64,000 bases of DNA. Source: Methylobacterium durans. Its GTDB lineage: Bacteria; Pseudomonadota; Alphaproteobacteria; Rhizobiales; Beijerinckiaceae. Shown here piece by piece: positions 31,307 through 40,717 of the stretch (position 1 is its first letter; each line of letters starts with the position of its first letter). A program made the translations under genes and the position numbers. Below the pieces are notes generated by a model. That model was not told the DNA's origin. It searched no databases and saw only the letters and a program-made list of their open reading frames with translations. The stretch spans positions 310,001 to 374,000 of the forward strand of contig NZ_CP029550.1 in NCBI RefSeq assembly GCF_003173715.1, written 5' to 3'.

Positions 31307-32110
31307 CTATTGGGCCAGCGCCGCGACCTTCGCCGACGCGTCGAACTCGGCGCGCCGGAGCGCCAGCCGCGCCTCGGCTTCCGCATCGCGTCCCCAGACG
31401 CCCGCCTGAAAGGTCTCGTCGACATGGGCGGCCGCCCAGGCTTCGTCCGGCGAGAGGTGGCCGTTCAGCACCGCGAGGGCGAGAAGGAGGGAGCCGGTGA
31501 GCGTCGTCATGGTGTGGAGCGCCGCGAGCCGGAACGGCCCCTCGGCCGCCGCGATCGCCCGGCGGAGCGCCGCGACCGATTCCTCGGGCTGGGTCACATG
31601 CATGACGCCCTCGCTGAGGATCAGGCGGGCACCCAGCGCGTCCCGCGCCCAGTCGAGCACGGGGTCCCAGGCCTCGGCCTGCGCCGCCACGAGTCGCTCG
31701 GGAGATTCCGCCCGGTAGGCGAGGAGATCGGTGCCCGCATAGGCCGCGAGATCGTCGATCACCGCGTCGCGGCGGGGCGCCACCCCGTCGATCGCGGTGT
31801 TGACGAGCCGCGTCACCGGCATCCGGGCCGGGTCGATGATCTCGTCTTGCGCCTGCCACTCGGCCGCGATGGCCTCGGCGAGGTCCCGGCCGGGCACGGC
31901 GAGCGGATTGCGGGCCGGGGTGTTGGCGGGGCGCCCGTCGAGGGTCAGGCGGAAGCCGCCCTCCCCCGGCGCGATCCCGGCCTCGCGATAGAACCGCTTC
32001 GGCAGGGGCTTGGCGGGCCCACGGGCCGCGCGCATCGGATCGGGCGCGGCTGCGTCCGAGGGCTCGCCGAGCCAGTCGCGGGTGACGTCGTCGTTGTTCG
32101 GGTCGCTCAT
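31307..32110 (-). CDS. ATP12-family chaperone for F1-ATPase assembly
   Basis: A 267-aa protein of the ATP12 family, which in mitochondria binds the F1 alpha subunit before assembly; alphaproteobacteria carry the ancestor. Signatures are KRFYREAGIAP, GFRLTLDGRPANTPARNPL, AEWQAQDEIIDPARMPVTRL, DLLAYRAESPERLV and the C-terminal HVDETFQAGVWGRDAEA. pccB is downstream and a HAD phosphatase upstream on the same strand, 44 bases away. Confidence 0.93.
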   Translation of the reverse strand: MSDPNNDDVTRDWLGEPSDAAAPDPMRAARGPAKPLPKRFYREAGIAPGEGGFRLTLDGRPANTPARNPLAVPGRDLAEAIAAEWQAQDEIIDPARMPVTRLVNTAIDGVAPRRDAVIDDLAAYAGTDLLAYRAESPERLVAAQAEAWDPVLDWARDALGARLILSEGVMHVTQPEESVAALRRAIAAAEGPFRLAALHTMTTLTGSLLLALAVLNGHLSPDEAWAAAHVDETFQAGVWGRDAEAEARLALRRAEFDASAKVAALAQ

Positions 32111-32153
32111 GGCAGCCGAGATAGTGCATCCGGCAGGCCCGCGCGAGGCCGGC

Positions 32154-32855
32154 CTAGCCGCCGCGCGTGATCTCCTCGGCGATCGTGCCCTGCTCTGGCT
32201 CCGCGAGAGGCCCGGAGAAGAGTTCGCCGAGCGCGGTCGCGGTCTCGACCACCGTCACCGCCCCGGCGCCGTAGAGGGCGCCCGCCGGGTGGTAGCCCCA
32301 GGCGACGCCGATCGCGGCCGCGCCCGCCGCCACCGCCATCGCCATGTCGAAGCTGGTGTCGCCGATCATCACGGTCCGCTCGGGCGGCACGCCGGCCGCC
32401 GCCATCGCCTGCCGCAGCATGGTCGGGTCTGGCTTCGAGGGTGCGTCGTCGGCGGTCTGCGTGGTGACGAACCACCCCTCCCAGCCGTGGGAATCGATCA
32501 GGTGCGCGACGCCCCGGCGCGACTTGCCGGTGGCGAGGGCGAGCCGGATGTCGTCGCGGCTGCGCAGCCGCGCGAGCAGGTCCGCCATGCCCGGGAACAG
32601 AGGCTCCTCGTGCGCGGGGTCGAGCCGCAGGGCGTTGAAGGCCCGCTTGTAGCTCTCCGAGAGCGTCGCGATCGGCCCGTCCTCGCCGACGAGGCGCCGG
32701 AACGCCTGCGGCAGCGAGAGGCCGACGACCGACAGGGCCTCGGCCCGGCTCGGCGGGGTCAGCCCGTGCTCGGCGAAGGCCACGCCCTGCGCGGCGACGA
32801 TGAGATGCTGGCTGTCGACGAGCGTGCCGTCGACGTCGAAGACGACGAGTTTCAC
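32154..32855 (-). CDS. HAD-IA family hydrolase (phosphoglycolate phosphatase-like)
   Basis: A 233-aa haloacid dehalogenase-type phosphatase. Motif I VFDVDGTLVDSQ (5-16) holds the nucleophile and acid/base Asp. Motif II is in LALATGKSRRG, and the Lys of SKPDPTML and IGDTSFDMAMA form motifs III and IV. The cap domain is of the C1 type. Substrate unknown. It often lies beside RluC-type pseudouridine synthases in related genomes, and one lies about 600 bases upstream here. Confidence 0.91.
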   Translation of the reverse strand: MKLVVFDVDGTLVDSQHLIVAAQGVAFAEHGLTPPSRAEALSVVGLSLPQAFRRLVGEDGPIATLSESYKRAFNALRLDPAHEEPLFPGMADLLARLRSRDDIRLALATGKSRRGVAHLIDSHGWEGWFVTTQTADDAPSKPDPTMLRQAMAAAGVPPERTVMIGDTSFDMAMAVAAGAAAIGVAWGYHPAGALYGAGAVTVVETATALGELFSGPLAEPEQGTIAEEITRGG

Positions 32856-32910
32856 GGGCGCCGGCGGCGGGGCCGCCCTCGGCTCGGCGCGGGTTCGGCG
32901 GACCCGCGCA

Positions 32911-33306
32911 TCATGGCCTGCGGGCCGGCGGCGGGGCGGCTGGCGCCGGCTGCTGCTGCGGGGCCGGAGCCGTCTGGGCCGGGCGGGTGCGCTCGTAGCC
33001 GAGGCGGCAGCGGATCAGGAAGCGCCGCCGCGGCCCGCCGCGCAGGCCGCGCTGGTTCGAGACGCGGTTGCAGGCCGCGTAGGAATTGCGCCGCCGCCGC
33101 TCGTTCGCCCGCGCGCCGGCGCTGCCCGGCGGAGCGGCGGCCGGTGCAGGCGCGGCGTTGCGGGCCGGCGCCGGGGCGGGTGGCTGCGCCGCCGGCTGCA
33201 CGGTCGGCTGCGCCGCGACGGCGGGCGCCGCCCCGAGCATCATCCCGATGAGAGCGAGACCGGCGAGGCGGCCCAGCGTCGCGCGCTTGATGTCGATGAT
33301 TCTCAC
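32911..33306 (-). CDS. Secreted Pro/Ala-rich hypothetical protein
   Basis: A 131-aa protein with a GTG start at 33306 and a signal peptide (about 10-28, ending AVAAQ). A Pro/Ala/Gln linker follows. A short basic core (RRRRNSYAACNRVSNQRG, RRRFLIRCRLGYER) with two Cys is probably the functional part, and a second Pro-rich tail ends it. Family not recognised. Confidence 0.6.
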   Translation of the reverse strand: MRIIDIKRATLGRLAGLALIGMMLGAAPAVAAQPTVQPAAQPPAPAPARNAAPAPAAAPPGSAGARANERRRRNSYAACNRVSNQRGLRGGPRRRFLIRCRLGYERTRPAQTAPAPQQQPAPAAPPPARRP

Positions 33307-33440
33307 AGCCTCTCCGACCGGCCGATTCCCCCGGGGCCGGCGAGTCGTGGCACGCCCCCGCCGCCTCAGACAATAAGGTCCCTGCTTCGATTGCCAAGGC
33401 GCCCCGAGGCCGCGAGCACCGGGCCTCGTCGTCGCGGACC

Positions 33441-34949
33441 TCAGTCCTCGGGCGCCTCGATGATCGGGTCGTAGCGGCCGGCGTCGAAGCCGAGGAGGTT
33501 CCAGCTCTGCGCCATGTGGGTGGGCAGCGGCGCCGTGACGTCGATCGGCCGGCCCGTGCGCGGGTGCGGGATCACGATCCGGCGCGCGAGGAGATGCAGC
33601 CGGTTCTGGATGCCGCCCGGCAGCGCCCAGTTCTCGACGGAAAAGTATTTCGGGTCGCCGACGATCGGGTGCCCGATATGGGCCGCGTGGGCGCGCAATT
33701 GGTGCGTGCGCCCGGTTACCGGCTTGAACGAGATCCACGAAACCTTCTGCGCCGCCTGATCGATCACCGCGTAATAGGTGAGCGCGTGGCTCGCGCCCTC
33801 GTCGCCGTGCTTGGCGATGCGCATGCGCGCGTCGGCATCCGTCGGCTCCTCCTTGGCGAGGTAGGTCGAGACGCGGCCCTGGCGCACCCGCGGCACGCCC
33901 GCGGTCAGCGCCCAGTAGACCTTGCGCGCCGCGCGCGACCGGAAGCTCTTGGCGAGCGTCGCCGCCGCGAGCCGCGTCTTGGCCACGATGAGGCAGCCCG
34001 CCGTGTCCTTGTCGAGGCGGTGGACGAGGCGCGGCTTCTGCCCGCCCGGTTCCGTCAGCGCCTCGAGTAGGCCGTCGACGTGCCGCACGGTGCCGGAGCC
34101 GCCCTGGACGGCGAGGCCGAACGGCTTGTTGAGCACCATCATCTCGGCGTCCTCGTAGAGGATCAGCGAGCGCAGGAAGGCCGCATCATCCCGGTCGCGG
34201 ACGGGGCTGCGGGGGCGCTCGCCCGGCTGGTCGAGCTTGAGCGGCGGCACGCGCACGCTCATGCCGGGCTCCAGCCGGTCGCCGGGCTTCGCCCGCTTCC
34301 CGTCGACGCGGAGCTCGCCCTTGCGGACGACGCTCTGGACACGGGTGAAGGGCAGCTGCGGAAAGCGCGCGGTCAGGAACCGGTCGATGCGCATGCCCGC
34401 CTCGTCCGCCTCGACGGTCAGGGTCTGGACGCCGCTCGCGAGCGTCGCGCTCGCGGCCTCCCGCTGCTGGCGCCGGGTCGGTGCCTCGGTGGGCGCCGCG
34501 TCGCGGGACGGCGGGCGGCGGGGCGCCCGCTCCCGGCGGGGCTCCTGGCCGGAATCCTGCCGAAGCTCGTGGCGAGAACCTTGGTGCGTGTCTTGGCGCG
34601 TATCTTGGCGCGTATCTTGGTGACCTTCGCGGTGCGCCTTCTGGCGGGATGAGTCCTGGCGAGAGGCTTGGCCCGGCCGCGTCGCGGGCGCGCCGCCGGG
34701 TCGGGCCGCGCGGGGCCGGCCGGCGGCCTCCGACGCTCCCTCCGCCGGGTTCCAGGGGGCGCGGTCGAGCGTGTCGTCACCGCGAAGCCGAGCGGCGCGC
34801 TGTGCCGCGTCGAGCGCAGTGGCGCGCGGCCCGGTTCCGGCGCGCTCGGCGCGTTTCGGGGCGCCGGAGCGCGGCCTGGCCTGCCCGCCGGGGCCGCGGC
34901 CGCGGCCTCCGCCCTTCGGGCCGCCGCGATGGGGAGGCTTTCCTGTCAT
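33441..34949 (-). CDS. RluC/RluD-family pseudouridine synthase with long disordered N-terminus
   Basis: The C-terminal 330 residues are a standard RluA-family enzyme. It has an S4 domain (about 180-235: RIDRFLTARFPQLPFTRVQS), then the catalytic motif HRLDKDTAG (310-318, nucleophile Asp313), and VTGRTHQLRAHAAHIGHPIVGDPKY. It isomerises uridines in 23S rRNA, most like RluC. The first 175 residues are an Arg/Gln/Gly/Pro-rich low-complexity extension, much longer than in enterobacterial RluC, with repeats of RQDT. Start: ATG at 34949. Confidence 0.92.
   Translation of the reverse strand: MTGKPPHRGGPKGGGRGRGPGGQARPRSGAPKRAERAGTGPRATALDAAQRAARLRGDDTLDRAPWNPAEGASEAAGRPRAARPGGAPATRPGQASRQDSSRQKAHREGHQDTRQDTRQDTHQGSRHELRQDSGQEPRRERAPRRPPSRDAAPTEAPTRRQQREAASATLASGVQTLTVEADEAGMRIDRFLTARFPQLPFTRVQSVVRKGELRVDGKRAKPGDRLEPGMSVRVPPLKLDQPGERPRSPVRDRDDAAFLRSLILYEDAEMMVLNKPFGLAVQGGSGTVRHVDGLLEALTEPGGQKPRLVHRLDKDTAGCLIVAKTRLAAATLAKSFRSRAARKVYWALTAGVPRVRQGRVSTYLAKEEPTDADARMRIAKHGDEGASHALTYYAVIDQAAQKVSWISFKPVTGRTHQLRAHAAHIGHPIVGDPKYFSVENWALPGGIQNRLHLLARRIVIPHPRTGRPIDVTAPLPTHMAQSWNLLGFDAGRYDPIIEAPED
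34579..34620 (-). repeat. 12-bp tandem repeat inside the pseudouridine synthase gene
   Basis: About three and a half copies of a TCTTGGCGCGTA unit: two identical copies at 34591-34614, a variant at 34579-34590 and a partial copy at 34615-34620. It encodes the RQDT/HQDT repeats of the disordered N-terminus. Confidence 0.8.
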
Positions 34950-35085
34950 GGTCCTGCCGCTCGGGCGACGGCATCCGCCGGCCTCGCCCCGTCTCATTGC
35001 TCTGACGCAGAGTCTCCCCGCGCGGCCTGACCGTCGCGGGGCGGGCTGATCTAGCACCCGTCCGCCGCGCCGACAAACGGCGCCT

Positions 35086-36333
35086 TCAGGCCGCGCGCCG
35101 AGCCGCCTCCAGCGTCAGCCCGGTTCCGACGGAGCCGAACGTGTCGCCCTCCGCGACGCGGGCCTGCGGCAGGCAGGTCGTCAGCGCGGCGCGCACGTGC
35201 GGGAGCCCCGTCGAGCCGCCCGTGAGGAACAGGGCGTCGATCGCGTCCGCCCCCACGCCCGCTTGGCCAAGGCAACGCCCGATCCGCTCCGCGATGCGCC
35301 GGGCCAAATCGCCGGTGTGCCGCACGAGCCCGTCCCGGTCGATCTCGGCCGCGAGCCCGCCCTCGATCCAGCCGAGGTCGAGCCGCGCCCCGCCGCGCTC
35401 GGAGGTCGCGATCTTGGCGCCTTCCACCTCCATCGCGAGGCTGTGGCCGCGCTCGCCCTCCACCACCGCGTGCAGGCGGCCGAGGAGTTCGGGGCGCGAG
35501 GCGTCGCGCCGGGTCTCCTCGATCTCCCGCAGGGTCTTCGAATTGTAGAGGCGGTTGATGCTCGACCACGTGGCGAGGTCGTGGAAATAGGCGTTCGGAA
35601 CGGCGAGGTCGCCCCGGCGCATCGGGCTGCCGAGGCCGAGCAGCGGCATCACCGTCCCGAGGCTGAGCATACGGTCGAAGTCGGTGCCGCCGATGCGCAC
35701 GCCGTCATTGGCCAGGATATCGCCGGCGCGATCCGCGCGGCTATGGCGCTCGGGCGAGAGCCGCACGATCGAGAAATCCGACGTGCCGCCGCCGATATCC
35801 GCGATGAGGGCGAGTTCTTCGCGGGCGATCCCCTGCTCGTAATCGAGCGCGGCGGCGATGGGCTCGTACTGGAAGGAGACGTGCCGGAAGCCGATCGATT
35901 CGGCGATTCCCCGGAGCGCGTCCTCCGCCTTGCGGTCGCCCTCGGGATCGTCGTCGATGAAGTGGACGGGCCGGCCGTGCACCACCGTGTCGAAGCTCTT
36001 GCCGGCCTCGGCTTCCGCCCGCGCCTTCACGCCCGCGAGATAGCGGCCGATGACGTCGCGGAAGCGCACTCGCTCGCGCCCGACCGGCGTCGTCTCCTCA
36101 AGGAGCGAGGAGCCGAGCACGGATTTGAGGCTGCGCATCAGCCGGCCCGGCACGCCCTCGACGTAGGCGCTCATGGCGGCGCGGCCGATCACGGCCTCGC
36201 GGCCCGGCGCGAAGAAGATCGCGCTCGGGATCGTGACGTGTCCGCCCTCCAGCCTCAGGAGGCGCGGTGCGCCGTCCTGCCAGCGGCCGAGGGTGGTGTT
36301 CGAGGTGCCGAAATCGAGGCCGCAGGCCGCCAT
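35086..36333 (-). CDS. Hsp70-family protein (YegD-like)
   Basis: A 415-aa actin/Hsp70-fold ATPase. Phosphate 1 is GLDFGTSNTTLG at 5-16. Phosphate 2 is LIADIGGGTSDFSIVRL, and the adenosine motif is LFLTGGSTGLPHVRAAL. It lacks the Hsp70 substrate-binding domain, so it resembles E. coli YegD, whose role is unclear. Start: ATG at 36333, directly before the phosphate-1 motif. No J-protein or GrpE gene lies near. Confidence 0.9.
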   Translation of the reverse strand: MAACGLDFGTSNTTLGRWQDGAPRLLRLEGGHVTIPSAIFFAPGREAVIGRAAMSAYVEGVPGRLMRSLKSVLGSSLLEETTPVGRERVRFRDVIGRYLAGVKARAEAEAGKSFDTVVHGRPVHFIDDDPEGDRKAEDALRGIAESIGFRHVSFQYEPIAAALDYEQGIAREELALIADIGGGTSDFSIVRLSPERHSRADRAGDILANDGVRIGGTDFDRMLSLGTVMPLLGLGSPMRRGDLAVPNAYFHDLATWSSINRLYNSKTLREIEETRRDASRPELLGRLHAVVEGERGHSLAMEVEGAKIATSERGGARLDLGWIEGGLAAEIDRDGLVRHTGDLARRIAERIGRCLGQAGVGADAIDALFLTGGSTGLPHVRAALTTCLPQARVAEGDTFGSVGTGLTLEAARRAA

Positions 36334-36551
36334 CAGAGAAGGATCTCCGGCTTGAGAATCGGGGTCGGGACGGGGCGGCTGACCTAGCGGTTCGGCGCCC
36401 GCGCGTCTACCGCCGGCCAGATGCCACGTTCGCCCATGTCGCGTCGGTCTCCTCGACGATGCCGCCGACACAGCCGGCGAACCGGCGGGCATCGTGCGGC
36501 CTCTCATTGGCCGGCATGGCGCGCCGGACGCCCCTTGCCTCGACAGTGCGA

Positions 36552-37567
36552 CTAGCGCCGCGCGACGGCGATTCGGCTACCATCCATCAGCACGAAGCGG
36601 ATGCCGGCGGCTCGGAGCGCCGCGATCGCGCCGTGACGCGAGCGGGCGGCCGGTCCCTCGGCGTTGTCCTCCAGGCGCCGAATGGTGGAGAAGGAGAGGC
36701 CGCTCGCCCGGGCCAGATCCTGCATCGACCAGTCGAGGAGCGCGCGGGCAGCCCGAAGGTGGTTCCCCCGCACGGCCTGCTCCAGGCCGGCGAGCGCCCC
36801 GCCCGAAATCTCGACCCTGCCGGCAGAGGCGGGCGTCGTGATGTTGCTCCATTCGAAGACGCGACCCTGGGCATCCCGCACCGGAACGAACACGGCCGCG
36901 AGCCGCTCGCGCCGGCCGTCGGCGAACGGGACCAGTGGTGTCGCCCGGTAGGGTTGCCCAGCCATCCAGCGCTCGAAGCCGAAGCTGCGCCAATGTTCGC
37001 GCTCCTCGGGCAGGACGCGCATGAACCCGTCATCCACGATCTCCTGGGAATACCCGGTCAGCGCGAGCAGTTCCGGCGGGTATCGGAATGCGCCCGTCAC
37101 GGAGCGGGTGAACTGGAAGCAGCGGGTTTGCTCGAAGACGGTCCAGCGGCGGCGCCGTTCGGCAGCCTGTGCGAGCGCCAGCCGATTCCCTTCCGTCACA
37201 TCGAGCACCGTGCAGGCAGCGCCGAGGGGCCGTCCCTCCGGCGAGACGTAGATCTCCCCCGGGTCGACAGGACGCGGATCGAGCCGTCCGGGCGGACCAC
37301 CCGCACCGTATGGTCGCGCAGTAGCCCGCCCTCCACGATCTCCGAGGGGGTCTCGATCTGGGCCTGATCCTCCGGGTGAACGAGATCTCGGAACAGTTCG
37401 TAGCTCGGCCGCACCGTGCCGGCTGAAAGACCGAGGATCCCGTGCAGGCCGAGGGACCAGGTCTGGCTGCCGGTGGCGAAGCTCCAACTCCAGTTCCCGG
37501 TGAGACCGAAGCCTTCGAGCAACCGGAGGAGCCCGGACGACGAGAAGGCGAGTCCTGCAGCGTTCAC
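36552..37567 (-). CDS. PAS-domain transcriptional regulator with C-terminal XRE-type HTH (frameshifted)
   Basis: The N-terminal part (from MNAAGLAFSSSG at 37567) holds a first PAS-like fold (TGNWSWSFATGSQTWSLG, FRDLVHPEDQ, VVRPDGSIRVL). A second PAS-like segment has YPPELLALTGYSQE. The C-terminus is an XRE-type helix-turn-helix (RAARALLDWSMQDLARASGL, STIRRLE). The frame breaks at the C5 run at 37256-37260. Adding one base gives VLSTRGEIYVSPEGRPLG and a 338-aa protein. It is probably a cytoplasmic sensor-regulator. The AT-rich gap upstream is a likely control region. The break looks like an assembly deletion. Confidence 0.82.
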
Positions 37568-37980
37568 CGAGCCGACCCCCCGTGCGTCCAGGGCATCGGG
37601 TTGCGGATGCCGCGGCCTGCTCTGCTGTGGATGAGCGAAGGGAAGCCGACGTCCATGACACCAAGTCCAGTCTAGAAACCGCGCGCGGCCACAGATGCCC
37701 GGACAACGTGCCGTTGACGGGCGGCCCTGGCTCGCCGAGAAATGAATAGTGGAATCTATCGCAAATTTGAAATTTCAATGTTTATAGCAACGAACGCGTC
37801 GCCAAAGTCTGAATTTGAGCAAATTTATATCTTTTCTGAAATCAGACCCCGAAATGATCGGTAAATTTGATAGAATTTTGCTCTTTTCTGTCAGCGATCG
37901 CCTCGGGCTGTCGATCGTGAGAGGTGGGCGCTCTGGTTCTTGGCCGGCTTGAATCGTGTCGCCCGAACGTCAGAGCCTCG
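37568..37980. other. AT-rich intergenic region upstream of the PAS-HTH regulator
   Basis: About 410 bases without a credible gene. The stretch 37740-37890 is much richer in A/T than the rest of the window, with several AAATTTGA/TCAAATTT-like segments (37761-37766, 37811-37823, 37862-37870). It is likely a promoter or protein-binding region for the minus-strand regulator. No RNA gene or repeat family recognised. Confidence 0.5.
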
Positions 37981-38313
37981 TCAGAGCCAGCGCGGCAGCC
38001 AGAAGATCAGGGCGGCGACGGCGAGCCACGCGGCGAGCGCCCCGAGGATGGCGAGGCGGTAGTCGAGCCGGTCGCCGAGCCACCAGGCGGCGGCGAGGAA
38101 CACGAGGTAGGCGGGTATCGTCTTCGCGCCCGCCAGACAGGCTTCGCGGAACCCGGCGGCGTCGCCCTTCGCGCCGACCGCGAGCAGCGCGATGATCGCG
38201 AAGGTCGGCGCCAGCGGCAGGATGCCGGGAAGCACGTTGCCCCGCCGCGCGGCGAGCACGATCGCCATCGTCACGAGGCCGCCGACGAGCCCCTTCCAGA
38301 GAACCTCGATCAC
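37981..38313 (-). CDS. GlpM-family inner membrane protein
   Basis: A 110-aa protein with four hydrophobic segments. The first is VLWKGLVGGLVTMAIVLAAR and the second contains LPLAPTFAIIALLAV; the order and the PLxPTFAIIA motif match the GlpM family, of unknown biochemical role. The start is GTG at 38313, which overlaps the rarA stop as GTGA, so it is translated from the rarA message. Confidence 0.8.
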   Translation of the reverse strand: MIEVLWKGLVGGLVTMAIVLAARRGNVLPGILPLAPTFAIIALLAVGAKGDAAGFREACLAGAKTIPAYLVFLAAAWWLGDRLDYRLAILGALAAWLAVAALIFWLPRWL

Positions 38314-39638
38314 CCATCCCCCCGGCGCTCGCGGCGCAGGCGCTCCCAATGGGCGAGGCGGTCGGCGTAGCGGCTCTCCATGCCGCGGTCGGTCGGCGCG
38401 TAGAAATGCTGGCGCCCGAGCCGGTCCGGCCAGTAATCCTGGCCCGAGAACGCGTCCGGCTCGTCGTGGTCGTAGCGGTAGCCCTCGCCGTAGCCGAGCT
38501 TGCGCATCAGATTCGTCGGCGCGTTGAGGATGGTGCGCGGCGGCGCCAGCGACCCGTTCTCCTTGGCGACGCGGGTCGCCGCCTTGTAGGCGTTGTAGAC
38601 CGCGTTCGATTTCGGCGCGCAGGCGAGGTAGATCGTCGCCTGCGCCAGCGCCAGCTCGCCCTCCGGGCTGCCGAGGAAGTCGAACGCGTCCTTGGCGGCG
38701 TTGGCGACGACCAGCGCCTGCGGGTCCGCGAGGCCGATATCCTCCACCGCCATCCGCACGAGGCGGCGCGCGATGAAGAGCCGGTCCTCGCCGCCGTCGA
38801 GCATCCGGCAGAGGTAGTAGAGGGCCGCGTCCGGGTCCGAGCCGCGCACGGTCTTATGCAGCGCGCTGATGAGGTTGTAATGGCCCTCCTGCGCCTTGTC
38901 GTAGATCGGGGCGCGGCGCTGGATGATGGCCTGCAGGGTCTCGGCGTCGATGGTCTCGCCGGGGGCGGCCGAGCGCCAGACCTCCTCGGCGAGCGTCAGG
39001 GACGCGCGCCCGTCGCCGTCCGCCATGCGGACGAGGACGCCGCGCGCCTCCTCGTCGAGGGGGAGCGCCTTGGCCGTCAGGGTCTCGGCGCGCACGAGGA
39101 GCTTGGCGATCGCCGCCTCGTCGAGCGCCCGGAACAGCAGGACCCGCGCGCGGGACAGGAGCGCGGCGTTGAGCTCGAAGGACGGGTTCTCCGTGGTGGC
39201 GCCGACGAGCGTCACCGTGCCGTCCTCCATCACGGGGAGGAAGGCGTCGAGCTGCGCCCGGTTGAAGCGGTGGATCTCGTCGACGAAGAGCAGCGTCCCC
39301 TGCCCCGTCGCCCGCCGCTTGCGGGCTGCGTCGAAGACCTTCCTGAGGTCGGGCAGGCCGGAGAAGATCGCCGAGATCTGCTCGAAATGCAGGCTCGTCT
39401 CGCGGGCGAGCAGCCGGGCCACCGTGGTCTTGCCGGTGCCGGGCGGGCCCCAGAACACCAGGGAGCCGAGGCTGTTCGAGCGCAGGAGCCGCGTCAGCGC
39501 CCCGTCGGGCCCGGTCAGGTGCTCCTGCCCGACGACCTCCCCGAGCGTCTTCGGGCGCAGGCGGTCGGCGAGCGGTCGCGGGGCGTCGGGGCCGGGGCTG
39601 TCGGTCTCGATCCCGGCCGAGGCGAAGAGGTCTGACAT
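38310..39638 (-). CDS. rarA: Replication-associated recombination protein A (RarA/MgsA)
   Basis: RarA is an AAA+ ATPase of the RuvB/clamp-loader group acting at stalled forks. The 442-aa protein begins with a SSB/clamp-like N-terminal tail, then [20 protein letters not shown] and Walker [11 protein letters not shown]. Walker B is [19 protein letters not shown], sensor 1 is [12 protein letters not shown], and the C-terminal tetramerisation region has [15 protein letters not shown] ([11 protein letters not shown]) and LPAP-type motifs. Start: ATG at 39638; the frame upstream is Arg/Pro junk antisense to the htpX leader. Confidence 0.95.
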   Translation of the reverse strand: MSDLFASAGIETDSPGPDAPRPLADRLRPKTLGEVVGQEHLTGPDGALTRLLRSNSLGSLVFWGPPGTGKTTVARLLARETSLHFEQISAIFSGLPDLRKVFDAARKRRATGQGTLLFVDEIHRFNRAQLDAFLPVMEDGTVTLVGATTENPSFELNAALLSRARVLLFRALDEAAIAKLLVRAETLTAKALPLDEEARGVLVRMADGDGRASLTLAEEVWRSAAPGETIDAETLQAIIQRRAPIYDKAQEGHYNLISALHKTVRGSDPDAALYYLCRMLDGGEDRLFIARRLVRMAVEDIGLADPQALVVANAAKDAFDFLGSPEGELALAQATIYLACAPKSNAVYNAYKAATRVAKENGSLAPPRTILNAPTNLMRKLGYGEGYRYDHDEPDAFSGQDYWPDRLGRQHFYAPTDRGMESRYADRLAHWERLRRERRGDG

Positions 39639-39804
39639 CGCGCCATCAACACCCCCGGCGCCCTCCTCCGCAAGGCCGCCGGCGCCGCTCTCCCCTTGCG
39701 TCTTGCCTCGCGTCTTCGCGGGCCGCCCGCCGGGCGAAGCGGGGCCTTTCCGGCGAGCCGGGGCGAACCCACCTGAGGAGTCTCGTCCCGGAGGTGCCCG
39801 ACCC

Positions 39805-40713
39805 ATGAACGTCCTCAAGACCGCGCTGCTGCTCGCCGGCCTGACGGCCCTGTTCGGGGCGGTCGGCCTGCTCATCGGCGGCGGCCGCGGCATGGCCGTG
39901 GCCCTCGGCATCGCCGCGCTGACGAACCTCTACGCCTACTGGCGCTCGGACAGCCTCGCGCTCGCCGCGCACGACGCCCGCGAGGTCGACGCCCGCACCG
40001 CGCCGGACCTGTTCGCGATGGTGCGGGATCTCTCCCACCGCGCCGGCCTGCCGATGCCGCGGGTCTACCTGATCGACAGCCCGCAGCCGAACGCCTTCGC
40101 CACGGGCCGCAACCCGCAGAACGCCGCGGTCGCCGCGACGACCGGCCTCCTCTCGACGCTGAGCCGCGAGGAGGTGGCCGGCGTGATGGCGCACGAACTC
40201 TCCCACATCCGGAACCGCGACACGCTCACCATGACGGTCTCGGCGACGCTCGCGGGCGCCATCGCGACGCTCGCGCAGTTCGGCTTCCTGTTCGGGGGGC
40301 GGGGCGACGCGCGGCCGAACCCGATCGTCCTGATCGGCACCACGCTGCTGGCGCCAATCGCCGCCATGATCGTCCAGTTCGCGATCAGCCGCTCGCGGGA
40401 ATACGCCGCCGACCGGGAGGGCGGGCTGATCTGCGGAAACCCGCTCTGGCTGGCCTCGGCCCTCCAGCGGATCGAGGCCGGCGTCGCGCGGGTGCCGAGC
40501 CCCTCGGCCGAGAGCCACCCGGCCACCGCGCCGCTGTTCATCGTCAACCCGCTGTCCGGCCACGGCCTCGACAACCTGTTCTCGACCCATCCGGCGACCG
40601 CGAACCGGGTCGCGGCCCTGCACCGGCTCGCGGGCGAGAGCGGCGCAAGCCCGAGCCGGCCGGGCGGGTTCCGGGACGCGCCGTGGACCGGCCGCGGCGG
40701 GCCCTGGGGCTAG
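39805..40713 (+). CDS. htpX: HtpX-family membrane zinc metalloprotease
   Basis: HtpX is a heat-inducible inner-membrane protease that degrades misfolded membrane proteins. The 302-aa protein has two N-terminal transmembrane helices (about 3-50) and the zinc motif HELSH in [17 protein letters not shown]. Two more hydrophobic segments follow, and the third zinc ligand Glu is in [11 protein letters not shown]. Its TAG stop overlaps the stop of the convergent degP gene inside a small palindrome. Confidence 0.94.
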   Translation: MNVLKTALLLAGLTALFGAVGLLIGGGRGMAVALGIAALTNLYAYWRSDSLALAAHDAREVDARTAPDLFAMVRDLSHRAGLPMPRVYLIDSPQPNAFATGRNPQNAAVAATTGLLSTLSREEVAGVMAHELSHIRNRDTLTMTVSATLAGAIATLAQFGFLFGGRGDARPNPIVLIGTTLLAPIAAMIVQFAISRSREYAADREGGLICGNPLWLASALQRIEAGVARVPSPSAESHPATAPLFIVNPLSGHGLDNLFSTHPATANRVAALHRLAGESGASPSRPGGFRDAPWTGRGGPWG

Positions 40714-40717
40714 CCCC
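40706..40717. terminator. Palindrome at the overlapping htpX/degP stops
   Basis: GGGGCTAGCCCC is a perfect palindrome that contains both stop codons, one per strand. It may help end both transcripts, but it is short and lacks a T run. Confidence 0.35.

Noticed and set aside
33516..34652. Plus-strand frames within the pseudouridine synthase gene
   Set aside because: Antisense of a conserved catalytic domain; no independent coding evidence.
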